64,000 bases of DNA from Microstegium vimineum (Eukaryota; Streptophyta; Magnoliopsida; Poales; Poaceae): contig CM039130.1 in assembly GCA_022036555.1 (NCBI GenBank), positions 15,763,840 to 15,827,839 of the forward strand. The letters run 5' to 3'. The position numbers and the translations under genes are program-made. The notes below the pieces were generated by a model. The model searched no databases. It was not told the origin of the DNA and saw nothing but the letters and a program-made list of their open reading frames with translations. Below are positions 1 through 11,058 of the stretch, in pieces (position 1 is the first letter of the stretch; each line of letters begins with the position of its first letter).

Positions 1-1855
1 AGGTAAATGTCTCCTTCTTCCCTTTGATGAAGAAACTGATCTTGGCAGTGCTAGCATAGATGACAGCTCCAGCAGTGTTCAAGAGTGGCCTCCCAAGGAT
101 GATGGGTGACTTCTCATCAACACCGGTCTCTATTACCATGAAGTCTGCTGGGACATACGAGGTACCAATCCGGACACGAATATCTTTTAATATTCCTCTC
201 AGGTAGCATAGTATCCGATCTGCAAGCTGCAAACATAGGGTTGTATCTGATAAAGGATAATTGAAGAATTTCTCATAGATTACCCTGGGCATGACATTGA
301 CGCTTGCGCCGAAGTCGCAAAGTGCTTCAGGGAATTCTGTGACGCCAATGGAGATTGGGATGACTGGTCGTCCTGGATCTCCTTTCTTAGTTGGCATAGA
401 GTCGTCACACCACCCTTTTGTGGGGTTGTTCTAATAAGCACCTGCATCAAATATGTCTACAAGATTTGCAGATTCTAGTCCTTCCGGTTGTGATGGAATA
501 CTGGGGTTAGTGGTAGAAATAGCAGCAGCTATCTGGGTTAGCTGAGATTCAATCATTTTATTGAAGCTAATTTGATTCTTAATGGCAACAAAAAAATTAT
601 TCATTCTATTATTTATGTTTTCTAATATTTTATCATTGGAGGCTATTTTCTTAGATATGTTATCCATTAATTTTCCTTGGTTAGCTACTAACTCTCTCAA
701 AGGTGGAAAACTAGGATTATTATAAGAATTGTTACCTTGATAATTACCTGAGTAGTTACCTAAGTAGTGTTGATGGTTCCAACCTTGATTTTGCTGAGGA
801 CGGTTGTAGTTGTTGTTGTTGTTGATGTAATTCACATCCTCTTGCAATTCTGGACAATGATTGTCTGAGTGTCCAGTGTCTCCACACTCCTCACAGGTCA
901 TGTGAGAGTCGTAGATGTTCATGACTTCTTTCTTTTCTCCAGCTCTCTCATCGAGCCTCTTCATGAGCAGGTCTAGCTTTGCTGACAGCATATCTACCTC
1001 TTTGAGCTGATGCATACCTCCATTTTTCTTGCATGTTTGAGTTCTTTCCTCACTCCAACCTTGGTTGGATGCCATCTTCTCCACAAGAGTTGTGGCTTGT
1101 GGTATTGTAAGTGACAGGAATGCTCCTCTGGTAGCAGCATCCATGGTTTCATGTGTGCTGTTGCTGAGCCCATGATAGAACGTCTGCATAAGTAACCAAT
1201 TCTCCATTACATGATGGGGACATTCTAGGATGTAATCTTGGAAGTGCTCCCATGCTTCTAGAATGGACTCGTCATGTTGTTGCTGAAAACTTGAAATCTT
1301 CCCACGGAGAGCATTGGCCTTCCCCATGGGAAAGAACTTTGCTAGGAAGTTGGTGGAACATAGTGCCCACATGGTATTCTTCTCCTTGGTTGCATAGAAC
1401 CACTACTTCGCTCTTCCCAAGAGTGAGAATGGGAAAAGGCGAAGTAGTATGGCGTCTCTGGGGATGTCCTTGATGGTGAATGTGCTGCAAATCTCCAGGA
1501 AGTGTTGGAGATGAGCACTAGCGTCTTCGTGTGCCTTCCCACAGAACTGGTTTGCTTGCACCATGTTGATGAGCGCAGGCTTGAGCTCAAATGACCGATC
1601 AATGTCCACAGCAGGTCCAGTGCGGATGTTGTCCATGGTGGGGGCTAAGAACTCACGGATTGACTTGTTTGCCATGGCTTCGAACTCTGGTGTCAAGTCT
1701 CGAGCAATGTTTTGGTGATCTCCTCGGTTGGACAAAGCTTCCAGCTGAAATGTTGATGATGATGATGCTGTTACTTTCTTGAGCTTGGCTTTTGTCCTTC
1801 TAATTAATGCTTCTGGATTTTCAACAAAATTGTCTAGAAGATCAAACCTATTCAT
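1..1855 (-). pseudogene. Athila-like gag-protease, two in-frame stops, partial
   Basis: Gag forms the retrotransposon capsid, and the protease would cleave the polyprotein. One reading frame runs from the ATG at 1855 to the window edge, broken only by TAG codons at 1403-1405 and 431-433. The first stands where Gln is expected. Residues 1-150 are the N-terminal capsid region, followed by a capsid domain, then a CCHC knuckle (C-x2-C-x4-H-x4-C) encoded near 852-893. An Asn/Tyr/Gln-rich stretch and a helical segment come next. The retropepsin catalytic Asp is codon 314-316 in a DFGAS context, and the ILGRP motif follows. The start was chosen because it is the first ATG after the PBS and opens the long frame. 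With two stops this copy should not make a full protein. Confidence 0.8.
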
Positions 1856-1994
1856 ACATTACCCTGCATAAAGATGATAGGAAAAATAGACAAAGATCAA
1901 GGGTAAGGCTGTACGAGTAGAGAATTGATGTTTTTTCGATCCATTAGTGATGCAAGTGATAACTCATTTATTCCTTTTAATAGCCAATCAACCT

Positions 1995-2012
1995 TCCCCC
2001 GCAACAGCGCCA
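1995..2012 (-). other. Primer-binding site, Asp-tRNA type
   Basis: On the minus strand this reads TGGCGCTGTTGCGGGGGA, a near match to the TGGCGCCGTTGCCGGGGA site that pairs with the 3' end of plant tRNA-Asp. It lies eight bases inside the LTR end at 2021, as expected for minus-strand priming. Confidence 0.8.
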
Positions 2013-2020
2013 AAAATGCT

Positions 2021-3522
2021 TGTTGATGCTTCTTAACGTCATTACCAAAAGTAGAATAATTTCTATTTCTGATAACGGCGCCAAAAAGGGTTAACCACCT
2101 CTCATGCCACTTAAGCCAAGTTGTCATCCCCAGCATGGTAGAGAGATGCGGTATTGAAATATGCAATTTCTCTAAGTGAATATGAATAGAAATGTGTTTC
2201 TGCAAGCGCACAGATAATACCAAAGTAGCATTTTAACTAGAAGTATTTCAGTTATCGTTATTTATACTTTTACCACTGGGAAGGGATACTAAGGAATAAA
2301 TGAGGAATGAGTATTAATGATCAATGATTAATGATAAGCACCTCAACAGATATTCTAGTAAGTCATTAGCATGGAATTAGGATGAACTACAAAGATATTT
2401 CCTAAGTCATTCTTAACTATACAGTCTAGTATACTATGATTAGTGCAATTACACATGGCAATCATGGCGAGAAAAGTGATATTCATGTATAGTGAGTATT
2501 ACTAAGGAAGTGAAGAACATAGCAATCATTTCCCCGTAATAGAACTGCTCTGCCTGCCCTACAAACGGGAGGAGGACTACAAAGGACTCAACAGGACTGT
2601 CACTCCCGCGAACTACCTCACGATCCGGAATGTAGGGTACAATCGCAGATAAATACGGTCTAGGCACCACGCCTACACAATATCTATTATTTACCCGTAG
2701 TACTGGTGGATAAACGCTATACGATCCTAAACATGCATATGATTCAGATCTAACTATGCCAAGTATATAATCATAATAAACTAAGAACATAAACAAATAG
2801 AGTAAAGTCATAGACAATATAATGAAGTAGAGTAAAGTCATATTCATAATATTGAAGAACAAATGAAGAACAATGAAGAACTAGATAGAGAATTACCAAT
2901 AATCCTCCTGACAGATCCGGAAACCAATTGAAGATTGACTCATTCTAGTTCTAATCCTATATAGCTATGCTAAACTAGAGATCTAGTTGATGTGGTGGCT
3001 CTAGGGCTTGATCAGGGGCTTCTCCTCTTGAGATGGATGATGAATAATGAATTAGGTCAGAGAGGCTCTCTCCTCAGGGTCAGAGGGCCTTCCTTATATA
3101 GCCTCCTCAAATGAACATCGGCCGTTGGATCAAACCGACCTTGATGGAGGGCATAGATGCAACCTCAATGGCGGTGGAGAGGTGGTCCCACAGGGCAGAG
3201 CCTGTTGGGCTCAACCCTAGGGCGCCCGCCCCAAGGGGTAGGGCGCCCGCCCTTCCCCTGGGCCCGCTCAGCCTCTCGCTTCTTCCCGCGCCTTCTTGAC
3301 CCTTCTAGATTACTCTTTTTCGTTCGAATGATAATTATCTCTATGTAAACATGACATTGCGGCCTTTCCTCCATATTTCCTGATATTCCCTTGCAGAAAC
3401 AGACATTCACAAAAACTCATGGAATTCTATTAGTTTAAACCTTATTTCTAGTTGTTGGTTTTATTTAGATCCTTATCCTTGTTTAGTTGATGGTTAATTT
3501 TGGTACTTAAGGACCGTCAACA
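2021..3522 (-). repeat. 5' LTR of the Athila-like element (1502 bp)
   Basis: The LTR is bounded by TGTTGA and TCAACA inverted ends. The PBS follows at the inner end, and unrelated repeat DNA follows at the outer end. Short open frames inside are chance ORFs. A second PBS-like block lies at 2070-2083. Confidence 0.78.
2070..2083 (-). other. PBS-like block inside the LTR
   Basis: The minus strand reads TGGCGCCGTTATCA. Its first ten bases match the Asp-tRNA PBS better than the real site at 1995-2012 does, but the block lies about 50 bases inside the LTR. It may be an old duplication of the LTR-PBS junction. Confidence 0.5.
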
Positions 3523-5400
3523 AATGGGAGCCTCAAATTTCTCTCAAAATATTCGGGCCACTCTTCCCAAAAACAACCCCAGCAAGCAATCTTACTCCAC
3601 CAGTAAGATCACGACCCTAGAGAGGGTGGATACCTTTGGTAATGACCAAGAGGTACAGTGGATCTTCTGGAAACCAAAAACTCAAACCAAAACACCGATA
3701 GTGAGGCTCTCAAACCCTAGAGAGAAGAGAAGAGAGCTCACCCAAAAATACTTATGAGAACTGGTCTCACAAGTGCATCATCAAGTTCCCTGCGTGATTA
3801 CTAAACCAACGCAAAAAGCAGAACTCAATTCGAAGTCCGGACGAGGGAGAAATGGCCAAATGGAAGTGGTCCGGAGGGTGGTCCGACGAAAATCCTTCTC
3901 CAAAATAGCCAACACAGTACGCACCCAACCTCCGGACACGTGGTCCGACGCTACCTCAGGACAAGTCCAGAGCTTGGTCAGGAGCTAGGGGTTGTTCGGC
4001 TGGCTCCTTGGCAAGACCACCGGACTAATGGCCGATAGTCCGGAGCCTGTGCAAGGTGGTCCAGAGCTTAGTCCGGAGCTCCCGAACAGAGCGCAGAAAA
4101 CTCGCGAAAACCGATTTCACTCCGCCAAATCTTCCCAAAACTCAACCAAATGAACTCTAACTGCAACCAAACTTTGTAGGCATGATCCTTATACAGTTGG
4201 GGAGCTATCCCGAAGAAATCATCGCTCAATTTGGCTTAGAGTAACGGCGAGAGAAGAGATTTGGGGAAAAACTCAAGAACGAAGAACTCCGCAAAGAAAT
4301 CACCCGATCTACGTACTGGTGAGGTTTGAGGAGAAACCCTTCGGTGCAAAGATGCTCCTCACGATTACGAACAACTTGGTTCAAACGGATTTGCAAGAAC
4401 TACTCCACAGAAAAAGATCTCAACTCGGGATCAAAGGAGAGCAAAAACAAAACGCGAAGAACACTAGCAAATCGGAGACTCGATCAAGAAATCAAAGGCA
4501 CCATGGCCTACGGAGGTTACGGCCTCCGATTCCTCACAATAGTCTCAAGTTCTTACACCGGAGACACGGTGGATCTCAAACAAGAAGAGCTAGGGGAAGG
4601 GAAAACCTAGGAAATTAGGTGGGAGAAGGAAATGCAAGAGATAGGATGAGGGATACCCCTTCATCCCCTACTTATTGGGCTTTGGCTATTTCCCAAAGAG
4701 CCCCCTAGATACATGAGTGAACAACATAGCCTAAGCATTGCAGTCCAAGCTCCGGAAAATATCTCCTCGATTTTGAATGGACGGCCCCGCTTCCTGCCAG
4801 GAGTTGCCGTCGCCTCGACACAACCTCCAGGATTCCGCCACGTGCCATCCCCGCTTCCTTGGAAGCTCTACCCGGGTTTTGAGGCCCAAACCTGCGAAAT
4901 CCGCCACCGGTAGCTTTGGGCTCAACTACCGAACACCGAGTTTTGAGGCCCAAACTCGGAAACCGTCCTCCGATGGTTTTGAGGCCCAAACCACCAAACC
5001 GCTCGACTCGAGCCACCTTGTCCTCGCCCGGTCGGACTCCGAGTCCCATGAGCCTCCGCTCAACCCGCTCGTCCGTCGTCTTGACTTGGTCAACTCGGTC
5101 TGCCTCCATGTCTTCTCGTGCTCGCCGGTGCCAAGTACTAGCCACCACAGCTAGTCCTCCGACGCCCATGGTCCCTCAGTCCAAGCCCCGCTTCCGCCCT
5201 TCACCGCTCTCAATCCTTCGGCACGACAAGCCTCTACTCGACCTTCTCCACGCCATTGACCACTGTCTCTGGGCATAGCACCTGCACACCACAAGCCGAT
5301 AGACAGGCACACATGCTTTAGCAAGGGTTAGAATAAACCGCTCAAACTGAAACGCTCAAGTGTTGGGCAATCACTCATCACAAAACTGAACATCATGGGC
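3523..5400. repeat. Unclassified repeat, probably a retrotransposon LTR remnant
   Basis: No coding domain is visible. The stretch is rich in GTCCGG words, as the copia LTRs at 12603-14196 and 34195-35799 are, which suggests a related but unplaced LTR. A cluster of 15-bp repeats lies at 4877-4991. Overlapping frames of up to 154 codons on both strands look like chance frames in GC-rich DNA. I could not find convincing TG...CA ends. Confidence 0.35.
4877..4991. repeat. Three direct copies of a 15-bp word
   Basis: TTTTGAGGCCCAAAC occurs at 4877-4891, 4941-4955 and 4977-4991, with spacings of 64 and 36 bases. Part of the word also appears inverted (TTTGGGCTC) near 4914. Confidence 0.7.
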
Positions 5401-5962
5401 ACATATCAATCATGTGTTCGCAGATTCTTTTCTCAGAGTAAATATTTATTATAAGGCTTAAATGCTAATATAATCTTGAGGTTAGCACTGCTAGGTAGCC
5501 ATCCTAGATCTCCCTTCAAGTTCTCTTACTTATCTTAGCAACCTGTTAAAACTTTTGAAAGGTTGTTTATGCCAACATACTACTTAATCAAGAGTGCAGT
5601 CTATGACCTAATTAAAGTACTTATTTCAAAAATTACAAAACAAGTGTTAGCTAGTATATCATGCAATAAGTACATGCAAGAGTGTTAACTTAACTTGAGC
5701 TTTTAATGGAATTTGTAACAATCAATATGACTAATATTTATAATTCAAATATAGATTAATGACATTATAAGATGTGGACAGAAACAAGAGCCACCGTAGT
5801 TTAAATTAAGTTTTTTTCAACTAAATGTATATTAAAGATACAGAAAAATGTGCCATGTGCAAATGGAAATTAAAAGAGATATGCGTATGTATAAAAAAGC
5901 ATATAGATCAATAGTTGATAAGTTTATCACATCTACAGACTACATAGTAGATATCTATTATG
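5401..5962. other. AT-rich spacer, nothing recognised
   Basis: No ORF, RNA gene or terminal repeat could be supported. The last five bases (TTATG, 5958-5962) are the left target-site duplication of the next element. Confidence 0.5.
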
Positions 5963-6533
5963 TGTCACACCCAATTTCAAGGACGAAATAGAATGCATAA
6001 CATTATGTGTGCCCAGAAATAATCCACACATAAGTTCACAAATTACAAAGTACCATCACAGAGTTTAATACATATCGAACATATATCCATTACAAGAATA
6101 AATAAAACAATGGAAGATACATCTAGATCTTGAGGTTCCATCTCACAGGGAAGGTCAACTGGTTGACCAAGCCTAGAAATCTTCAGGAAACTCCTCATAG
6201 CCTCCTGCTTCTGTTACCCATCCGGGATTTTTATCCAAAATTGAAAAGAGAACAAGCGTGAGTACACTCGTACTCAGCAGTATAACATGGGGTTATGAAG
6301 CTCAAAAGGCTGACACTGGCTTACTGCATTTAGCACTTTTAGTTGGTCAAAGTTTTATTAACAAGTATCATCAGGTTATGCTTAAGCCCCAAATGATCCC
6401 ACTTATACCACTGCCAACGTTTTAAAGAATCATAACCATCATCATTAAAGTAGTGGCAACAGGAACATAAATATTGGTCAAGTTAATTAATTAATCCGTC
6501 GGTTTTCCGGGCCGCTCGTGACCGTGAGCACGG

Positions 6534-6563
6534 CTGATATATCAGTTTTAACACTCTGCAGAG
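6534..6563. repeat. Palindrome pair in LTR D
   Basis: CTGATATATCAG (6534-6545) and CTCTGCAGAG (6554-6563) are both perfect palindromes. They are preceded by the interrupted inverted repeat CCGTG-AG-CACGG. The cluster recurs at the same place in LTRs F, E and A, in part with different sequence. Confidence 0.8.
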
Positions 6564-8767
6564 GTTGTGCATCTTTACCCGTGAGTCGTGATGCCCCGAA
6601 TGCCCGGGTTAATTACTCCCATAACACTGCCAAGGTGAGTGGGCGGGGTTCACTATGAAACCTTTCATAGTATCTCGTCTAACAAGATTAGGGCCGCTAG
6701 GATTGGCAAGGGGCGATAGAGCTCCCCTTCCGAGTAGCATAAAGACCCGCAGCCTACGCTCAAACTCGGATAGAGGCCGCACTATAACCAGCTCAGCAAG
6801 AGCCTAATGCGCCCTTTCGGGTAACCGCTAACGAGCTAGAAAAGAGCCTACTACTAAGTTAAAGCCAGAGCCATGTAGCTCCCACGGTAGCACTGTCAGT
6901 CCCAGCTTTTGCCAACAATGAGTTACCACTAAAGGGTTACGTTCCAATTGCCATAACCGGATCACCAATTCATTCAAGCTTTATAACATTTGGCAGGGAT
7001 CAGGTTTTCATTTATATATAGCACTAGCCTTCTACCCATATGCATAACCCATAGGGAATAAGGTAAAGGATTTCAATTCTAGGGAATTAATCTACAGGTA
7101 TCAAATTAAACACATGCACATGAAATTATGATTGCGGTGAATAGGATAACAAGGAAAGTCCCATGCTATACTTGCCTTGGTTCTCAAAGTCCTGCTGGTC
7201 AAAACACTCCTAATCAAAGAACTCTTGATCGCCAACAAGCTCCTCACTGCCTGAACTCGATCACGACATTGCAACAACACGCATTCCAATTGCATACATA
7301 CAAAGCAAACGAGACTAATATTAGAACAGTACACCAATAACAATAAACAGAGTTAAAAGGTTTATAAAAAGACACTACACATTACTACGATCATTTCAAC
7401 ACGAATTTCACGAAAATCGGATTTAAAACGCAAAAGATATGAATTTAACTGGTTCTCTAGGAGCATTTTTAGTATTTGAATTGTCATTGTATTTAAATAA
7501 TTCAAACTTGGACAACAGATAGTTTAACATGTAGAGAATTTCATTACGAATCTAACGCAACTCGAATCGTCCAAATCGGAGTTAAAATAAAGATTTTATA
7601 AACAAATTAAGGCAGTGGCAAAATTGTAAATAGCAATTTCCATTTAAATTTCAGAATTTAAACAGATCGATCGGAATTACGTTTTGAAACAGAGAAAACG
7701 TATTCTCCGAAATACGCCAACGCTGTGGAGCGGGGTCAACCGGTCTGCCACGCGGCGGCCCGGGATTGGGCGGGTCCACGGGCACAGCCGTGCACCGCGC
7801 GTGGGCTGCGGTCCACGGGTCTACGGTGGACCGGGGGAACTTACCCCTTCGGCGTTCTAATCTCAGCCGCAGATCTGAGATTGGACGGTTGCAGAGAAAA
7901 GGAGGGGAGAAGAGAGGGAGTAGCGGCCGGAGCCGAGAGAGGGCACGGCGGCGCGCCATTTTCGGCGGCCTGAGCTCGCCGGAATCCCTCGGGTTTGCCC
8001 GTCCAGCGTCCATTTCGAACACCGAACGTATGGAAAGGAAGAGGGGGATGAGGCGAGTGCCGTGGTGTACTTGGTTGAACGCGGGAGGAAGACAAAGGCG
8101 GCGCCATGGATCCCGGCAGCTTTACCTCGCCGGCGACCATGGCTTCAACCGAAAGCACCGGGAGGACCGCTGTGCTTGTGCGAACGCGACAGGGGGCTCA
8201 AAAGGAGTGGCGGTCTGCCGGAACAGGGAGGTCCGCGGCGGCGCCAAGATCGATTCGATCGGTGCGTGCGGGTGGGACAATACGGCGCGGTAACGACCAA
8301 ATTGATGGCAGTGGGATGTGCGGTGTGTCCGTGCGGTGCTAGTGAGGTGTTCGGACGAGATGGTGTGCGGCCGAGGTGCATTGCCCGCGGCGGCGCCATC
8401 GACGGCGGCGCGGGACGCACGCGGCCAGTGTCACAAGGACTACCATCCGCTGAATTAAAGACTCAGGAAGAGAGAGGGGACGATGGCGAGGCTCACCGAG
8501 ACTTCGAGAAGAGCGGAGGCGGCTTAGGGTGACGTGACGGCGAGGAAAGGCGGTCGGCGTGCGACGGCGTCCGAGAGCTCCGCGTCCACGGCGCGTGTTC
8601 TGTGCCCACCGAAGAAACAACAGGGAGAGAGATTAGGTTACGGAGATTCGCGGGGAGATCGCGGGCGTGGAACGGGACTCACCGAGGTGAACCGAGCTCT
8701 GGTGACCTCTCGGTGATGGCGGCGGTGGCGTTCGGCAGGCGGTTGTGTTCGGCATCATGGGTACTCC

Positions 8768-8778
8768 GCTTTATAGCG
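8768..8778 (-). promoter_or_regulatory. Candidate LTR core promoter (TATA box)
   Basis: The minus strand reads CTATAAAG in the GC-rich part of LTR D. The related LTR F has the same box at 21728-21736. The position fits an LTR promoter driving minus-strand transcription, but no transcript evidence is available. Confidence 0.4.
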
Positions 8779-9703
8779 CAGAGCAGAGGCGCGGGGCATG
8801 CGGTGCCATTGCGGCATCGTGGGCGAGGTGCGGGGGTGGGCGCAGGCGAGGGTCGTGTGGCGGTTGCCGTCCGCGGCGCGTCCGCGCGCGTCCGATTTCT
8901 ACGGGAGGTGGGAGACGACACTGACGCGTGGGACCATCTCGTCAGCGTGACAGAGGGAGGGTGCGGGCCGTGGCGGTTGGCGCCGACAGGCGGGACCCGC
9001 TGGTCAGAGAGAGGAAAGGAGAGCAGAGAGAGAGACTCGGCGCCGACAAGTGGACCCCGCAGTGTCAGTGATAGGAGGAGAGGGAGAGGGAGGTGTGGGC
9101 CGGCCTGCTGGATGGGCTTCGGCGTTTTTAACTGGGCTGGCTGAAAGAAGGAGAGGGGGTGAGTGTTGGGCTGGGTTTCAGGGAGGGAAACTGAAGATCA
9201 GACCCTTTTTCTTTTTATTTCTTTTTCCAAAATCAAATTCCAACCAAATTTGAATCCATTTGAAAATTGAGTTTTGCAAATTCAATCAATCAAAGAAAAT
9301 TATGCAACTGCATGAATGCACATTCATGTTGCTAAACTAAAATTTATTTTATTTCTAATAATTTATTATTCCATTAAATGACATGCTCACATAATTTCAT
9401 AATTAAATCATTTTCTATTATTTGAAATTCGAACCAAATTTTGGGTGTTACATTATGCCTATTATTATGTTAGAAAATGGGAAATCACATTATGTTAGAA
9501 AATGAACAGAGACAAAAATATACAGTTTAATATAGGTTTTTATTAATAAGTTAGATATATTAAATACACAGTTTGATAATAGTAGTAATGAATAATATGC
9601 TTATTTGGATTTTAATTAAGATCCTAGGTTCAGCATGGATCCACGGGTTGATGAAACAGTGGATAATAACAAATTGAAAGACATTAAAGCCGGGTATATC
9701 TAA

Positions 9704-9820
9704 GAACATGTTTGGAATGCAGAAATTTCACAGGAATTACGTAGCAATTTTACAGGAATTAGTTTATTTTTATAGGAAAAAGTATAGAAATAAAAAAAAT
9801 TCCGCATTCCAAACAATCCC
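9704..9820. mobile_element. Tourist-like MITE (117 bp)
   Basis: The left end GAACATGTTTGGAATGC and the inverted right end GGGATTGTTTGGAATGC form imperfect terminal inverted repeats. Both sides carry a TAA TSD (9701-9703, 9821-9823), as PIF/Harbinger-derived Tourist MITEs do. There is no coding capacity. A hAT origin is the alternative. Confidence 0.6.
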
Positions 9821-9823
9821 TAA

Positions 9824-10170
9824 GTAGTGAAACCAACCAACATGGTACGGTAACTTAGAAAATTCTAAAAAGCGTACCGAAGTAATTTGTTGTACGAATA
9901 GTATATATATATTAGTACTGACAGTTTATGCGGTATGAAGCCACTGCGGCGGTGGCCCCGTGCCGCACCCGGCCGTGTAAGCGTGGCGACTGGGTGATGA
10001 GAGTTTCATCAGTACAATCCTCGTGGATACTGTATGTAGTACCAGTATCTATGTACATGTATCGTGTACTGTATGTACTTGCACGTCGTCCAAACTGTAC
10101 GTACGTGTCGGTGCGTCGGAAGTCAAACAGACTGAATAAGTCGGCAATGCATGAACGATGCAATGGTCTA
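9824..10170. other. Spacer, nothing recognised
   Basis: This is mixed-composition DNA between two MITEs. Overlapping frames of 83 and 85 codons on opposite strands have no recognisable protein features. The last two bases (TA) are the MITE target duplication. Confidence 0.4.
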
Positions 10171-10425
10171 CTCTGTCCGTCCTGAAAAAATAGATTTCTA
10201 GATTTGTCTTAAATCAAATTTTTTAAACTTTGACTAAATTTCTAAAATAAAATATTAAATATTATAGTATCAAATTAGTATTATAAGATTTATTTAAGAA
10301 TATATTTTTATATGATATTTACTTTAAGTTATAGGTATTATTATATTTTTTTATAAAATTAATCCAAGTTAAAAAAATTTGATAGATATGTATTTTAAGA
10401 ATTGATTTTTTAAAGACGGAGGAAG
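10171..10425. mobile_element. Stowaway-like MITE (255 bp)
   Basis: The ends CTCTGTCCGTCCT and AGACGGAGGAAG are inverted repeats of the CTCCCTCCGTCC type usual for grass Stowaway (Tc1/mariner) MITEs. TA dinucleotides flank it at 10169-10170 and 10426-10427. The interior is AT-rich and non-coding. Confidence 0.7.
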
Positions 10426-10427
10426 TA

Positions 10428-11058
10428 TTGAACCAGAGTCGCCAGTATGTGTGTGTGGATATGAGAAGACGTACGCACGCAAGCCAAAGCTGTCGACAGC
10501 GACGCGACGCGTGTTGGATGTGTGTTCCCACGCGTGCCTCGCAGCTCGATCTAGAGCAGACCATGGGTAGTCAATTGGATAGGATTCGGATCACGGATTG
10601 TATATATAGGATTTATTACAAGATATATCCAAAAAAGATACTCCTACTTTCTGGAGAAGTTTTACTATAATTAATAAGATTGCTAAAAGTGTTTAAAGAA
10701 CAAGGTGGACAATAATCTTTCCTTCTCCACACTCAAATTTTAGTTATGCCAAGTTTTAATAATAAGATTGCAAAAAAAGATTCAGATCGATGTGGAGAAG
10801 AAGATTTCCTCCGGATGACACGACGCAAGATAGCGAAATTGTTCTACTAGCACTTAATTAGTAGTAGTACCTCCGAGTAACACTCAGTGTCGCATGGAGG
10901 AAAAGGGCAAAACCGGTAACTAGTGCAATGTATACGGGATACGGGATGCGGTATGCGGTATGCGGTATGCTGAGTATGTAATTGTCGTCCTTCATTCTCC
11001 ACGTACGTACGGCGGCAACGAGATTTTAGACTTGGACTCGCGCGCCATTAGAGTATAG
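10428..11058. other. Spacer with a short heptamer repeat
   Basis: No gene is supported. Bases 10932-10970 hold five and a half units of a heptamer that shifts from ATACGGG to ATGCGGT. The end of the stretch (tatag, 11054-11058) is the presumed left TSD of copia element G. Confidence 0.5.
10932..10970. repeat. Heptamer tandem repeat
   Basis: Two ATACGGG units are followed by three ATGCGGT units and a partial ATGC, uninterrupted. This is a small variable-number repeat with no visible function. Confidence 0.75.

Larger units (their letters stand above)
1..3522 (-). mobile_element. Athila-like Ty3/gypsy retrotransposon, 5' part (cut by window edge)
   Basis: Read on the minus strand the order is 5' LTR, PBS, gag, protease, and the rest lies beyond position 1. 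The LTR has TGTTGA...TCAACA ends, and the PBS sits eight bases inside it. The gag has one CCHC knuckle, and the protease reads D-F-G-A followed later by an ILGRP motif, which is usual for plant Athila-type gag-proteases. Lineage is inferred from these motifs and the Asp-tRNA-type PBS. RT and integrase are not in the window, so Tat is not fully excluded. The base pairs after the LTR (3523-3527, aatgg) would be one TSD copy; the other is off-window. Confidence 0.8.
5963..9452 (-). mobile_element. Solo LTR 'D' of a large-LTR gypsy family (3490 bp)
   Basis: The stretch begins TGTCACACCC and ends GGGTGTTACA, and is flanked by perfect TSDs TTATG (5958-5962 and 9453-9457). No internal region is present, so it is a solo LTR, most simply produced by LTR-LTR recombination. 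It is closely related to 18901-22439, especially in the first ~1.1 kb, and more distantly to 59056-62036 and to the LTRs of 44198-54348. Family-level resemblance is to Tekay/Del-type chromovirus LTRs (inference). The GC-rich part at ~7700-9150 makes many overlapping open frames that I regard as spurious. Confidence 0.88.

Noticed and set aside
1897..2862. ORFs of 108 and 137 codons on the minus strand
   Set aside because: They fall within the Athila-like LTR and leader and match no gag or pol domain.
4319..5278. Several 90-154 codon ORFs
   Set aside because: They overlap on both strands in GC-rich repeat DNA, with no recognisable domain.
7651..9253. Dense overlapping ORFs of 60-180 codons on both strands
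   Set aside because: They lie in the GC-rich part of a solo LTR. Comparable parts of LTRs F, E and A give different, non-homologous frames, and no domain is visible.
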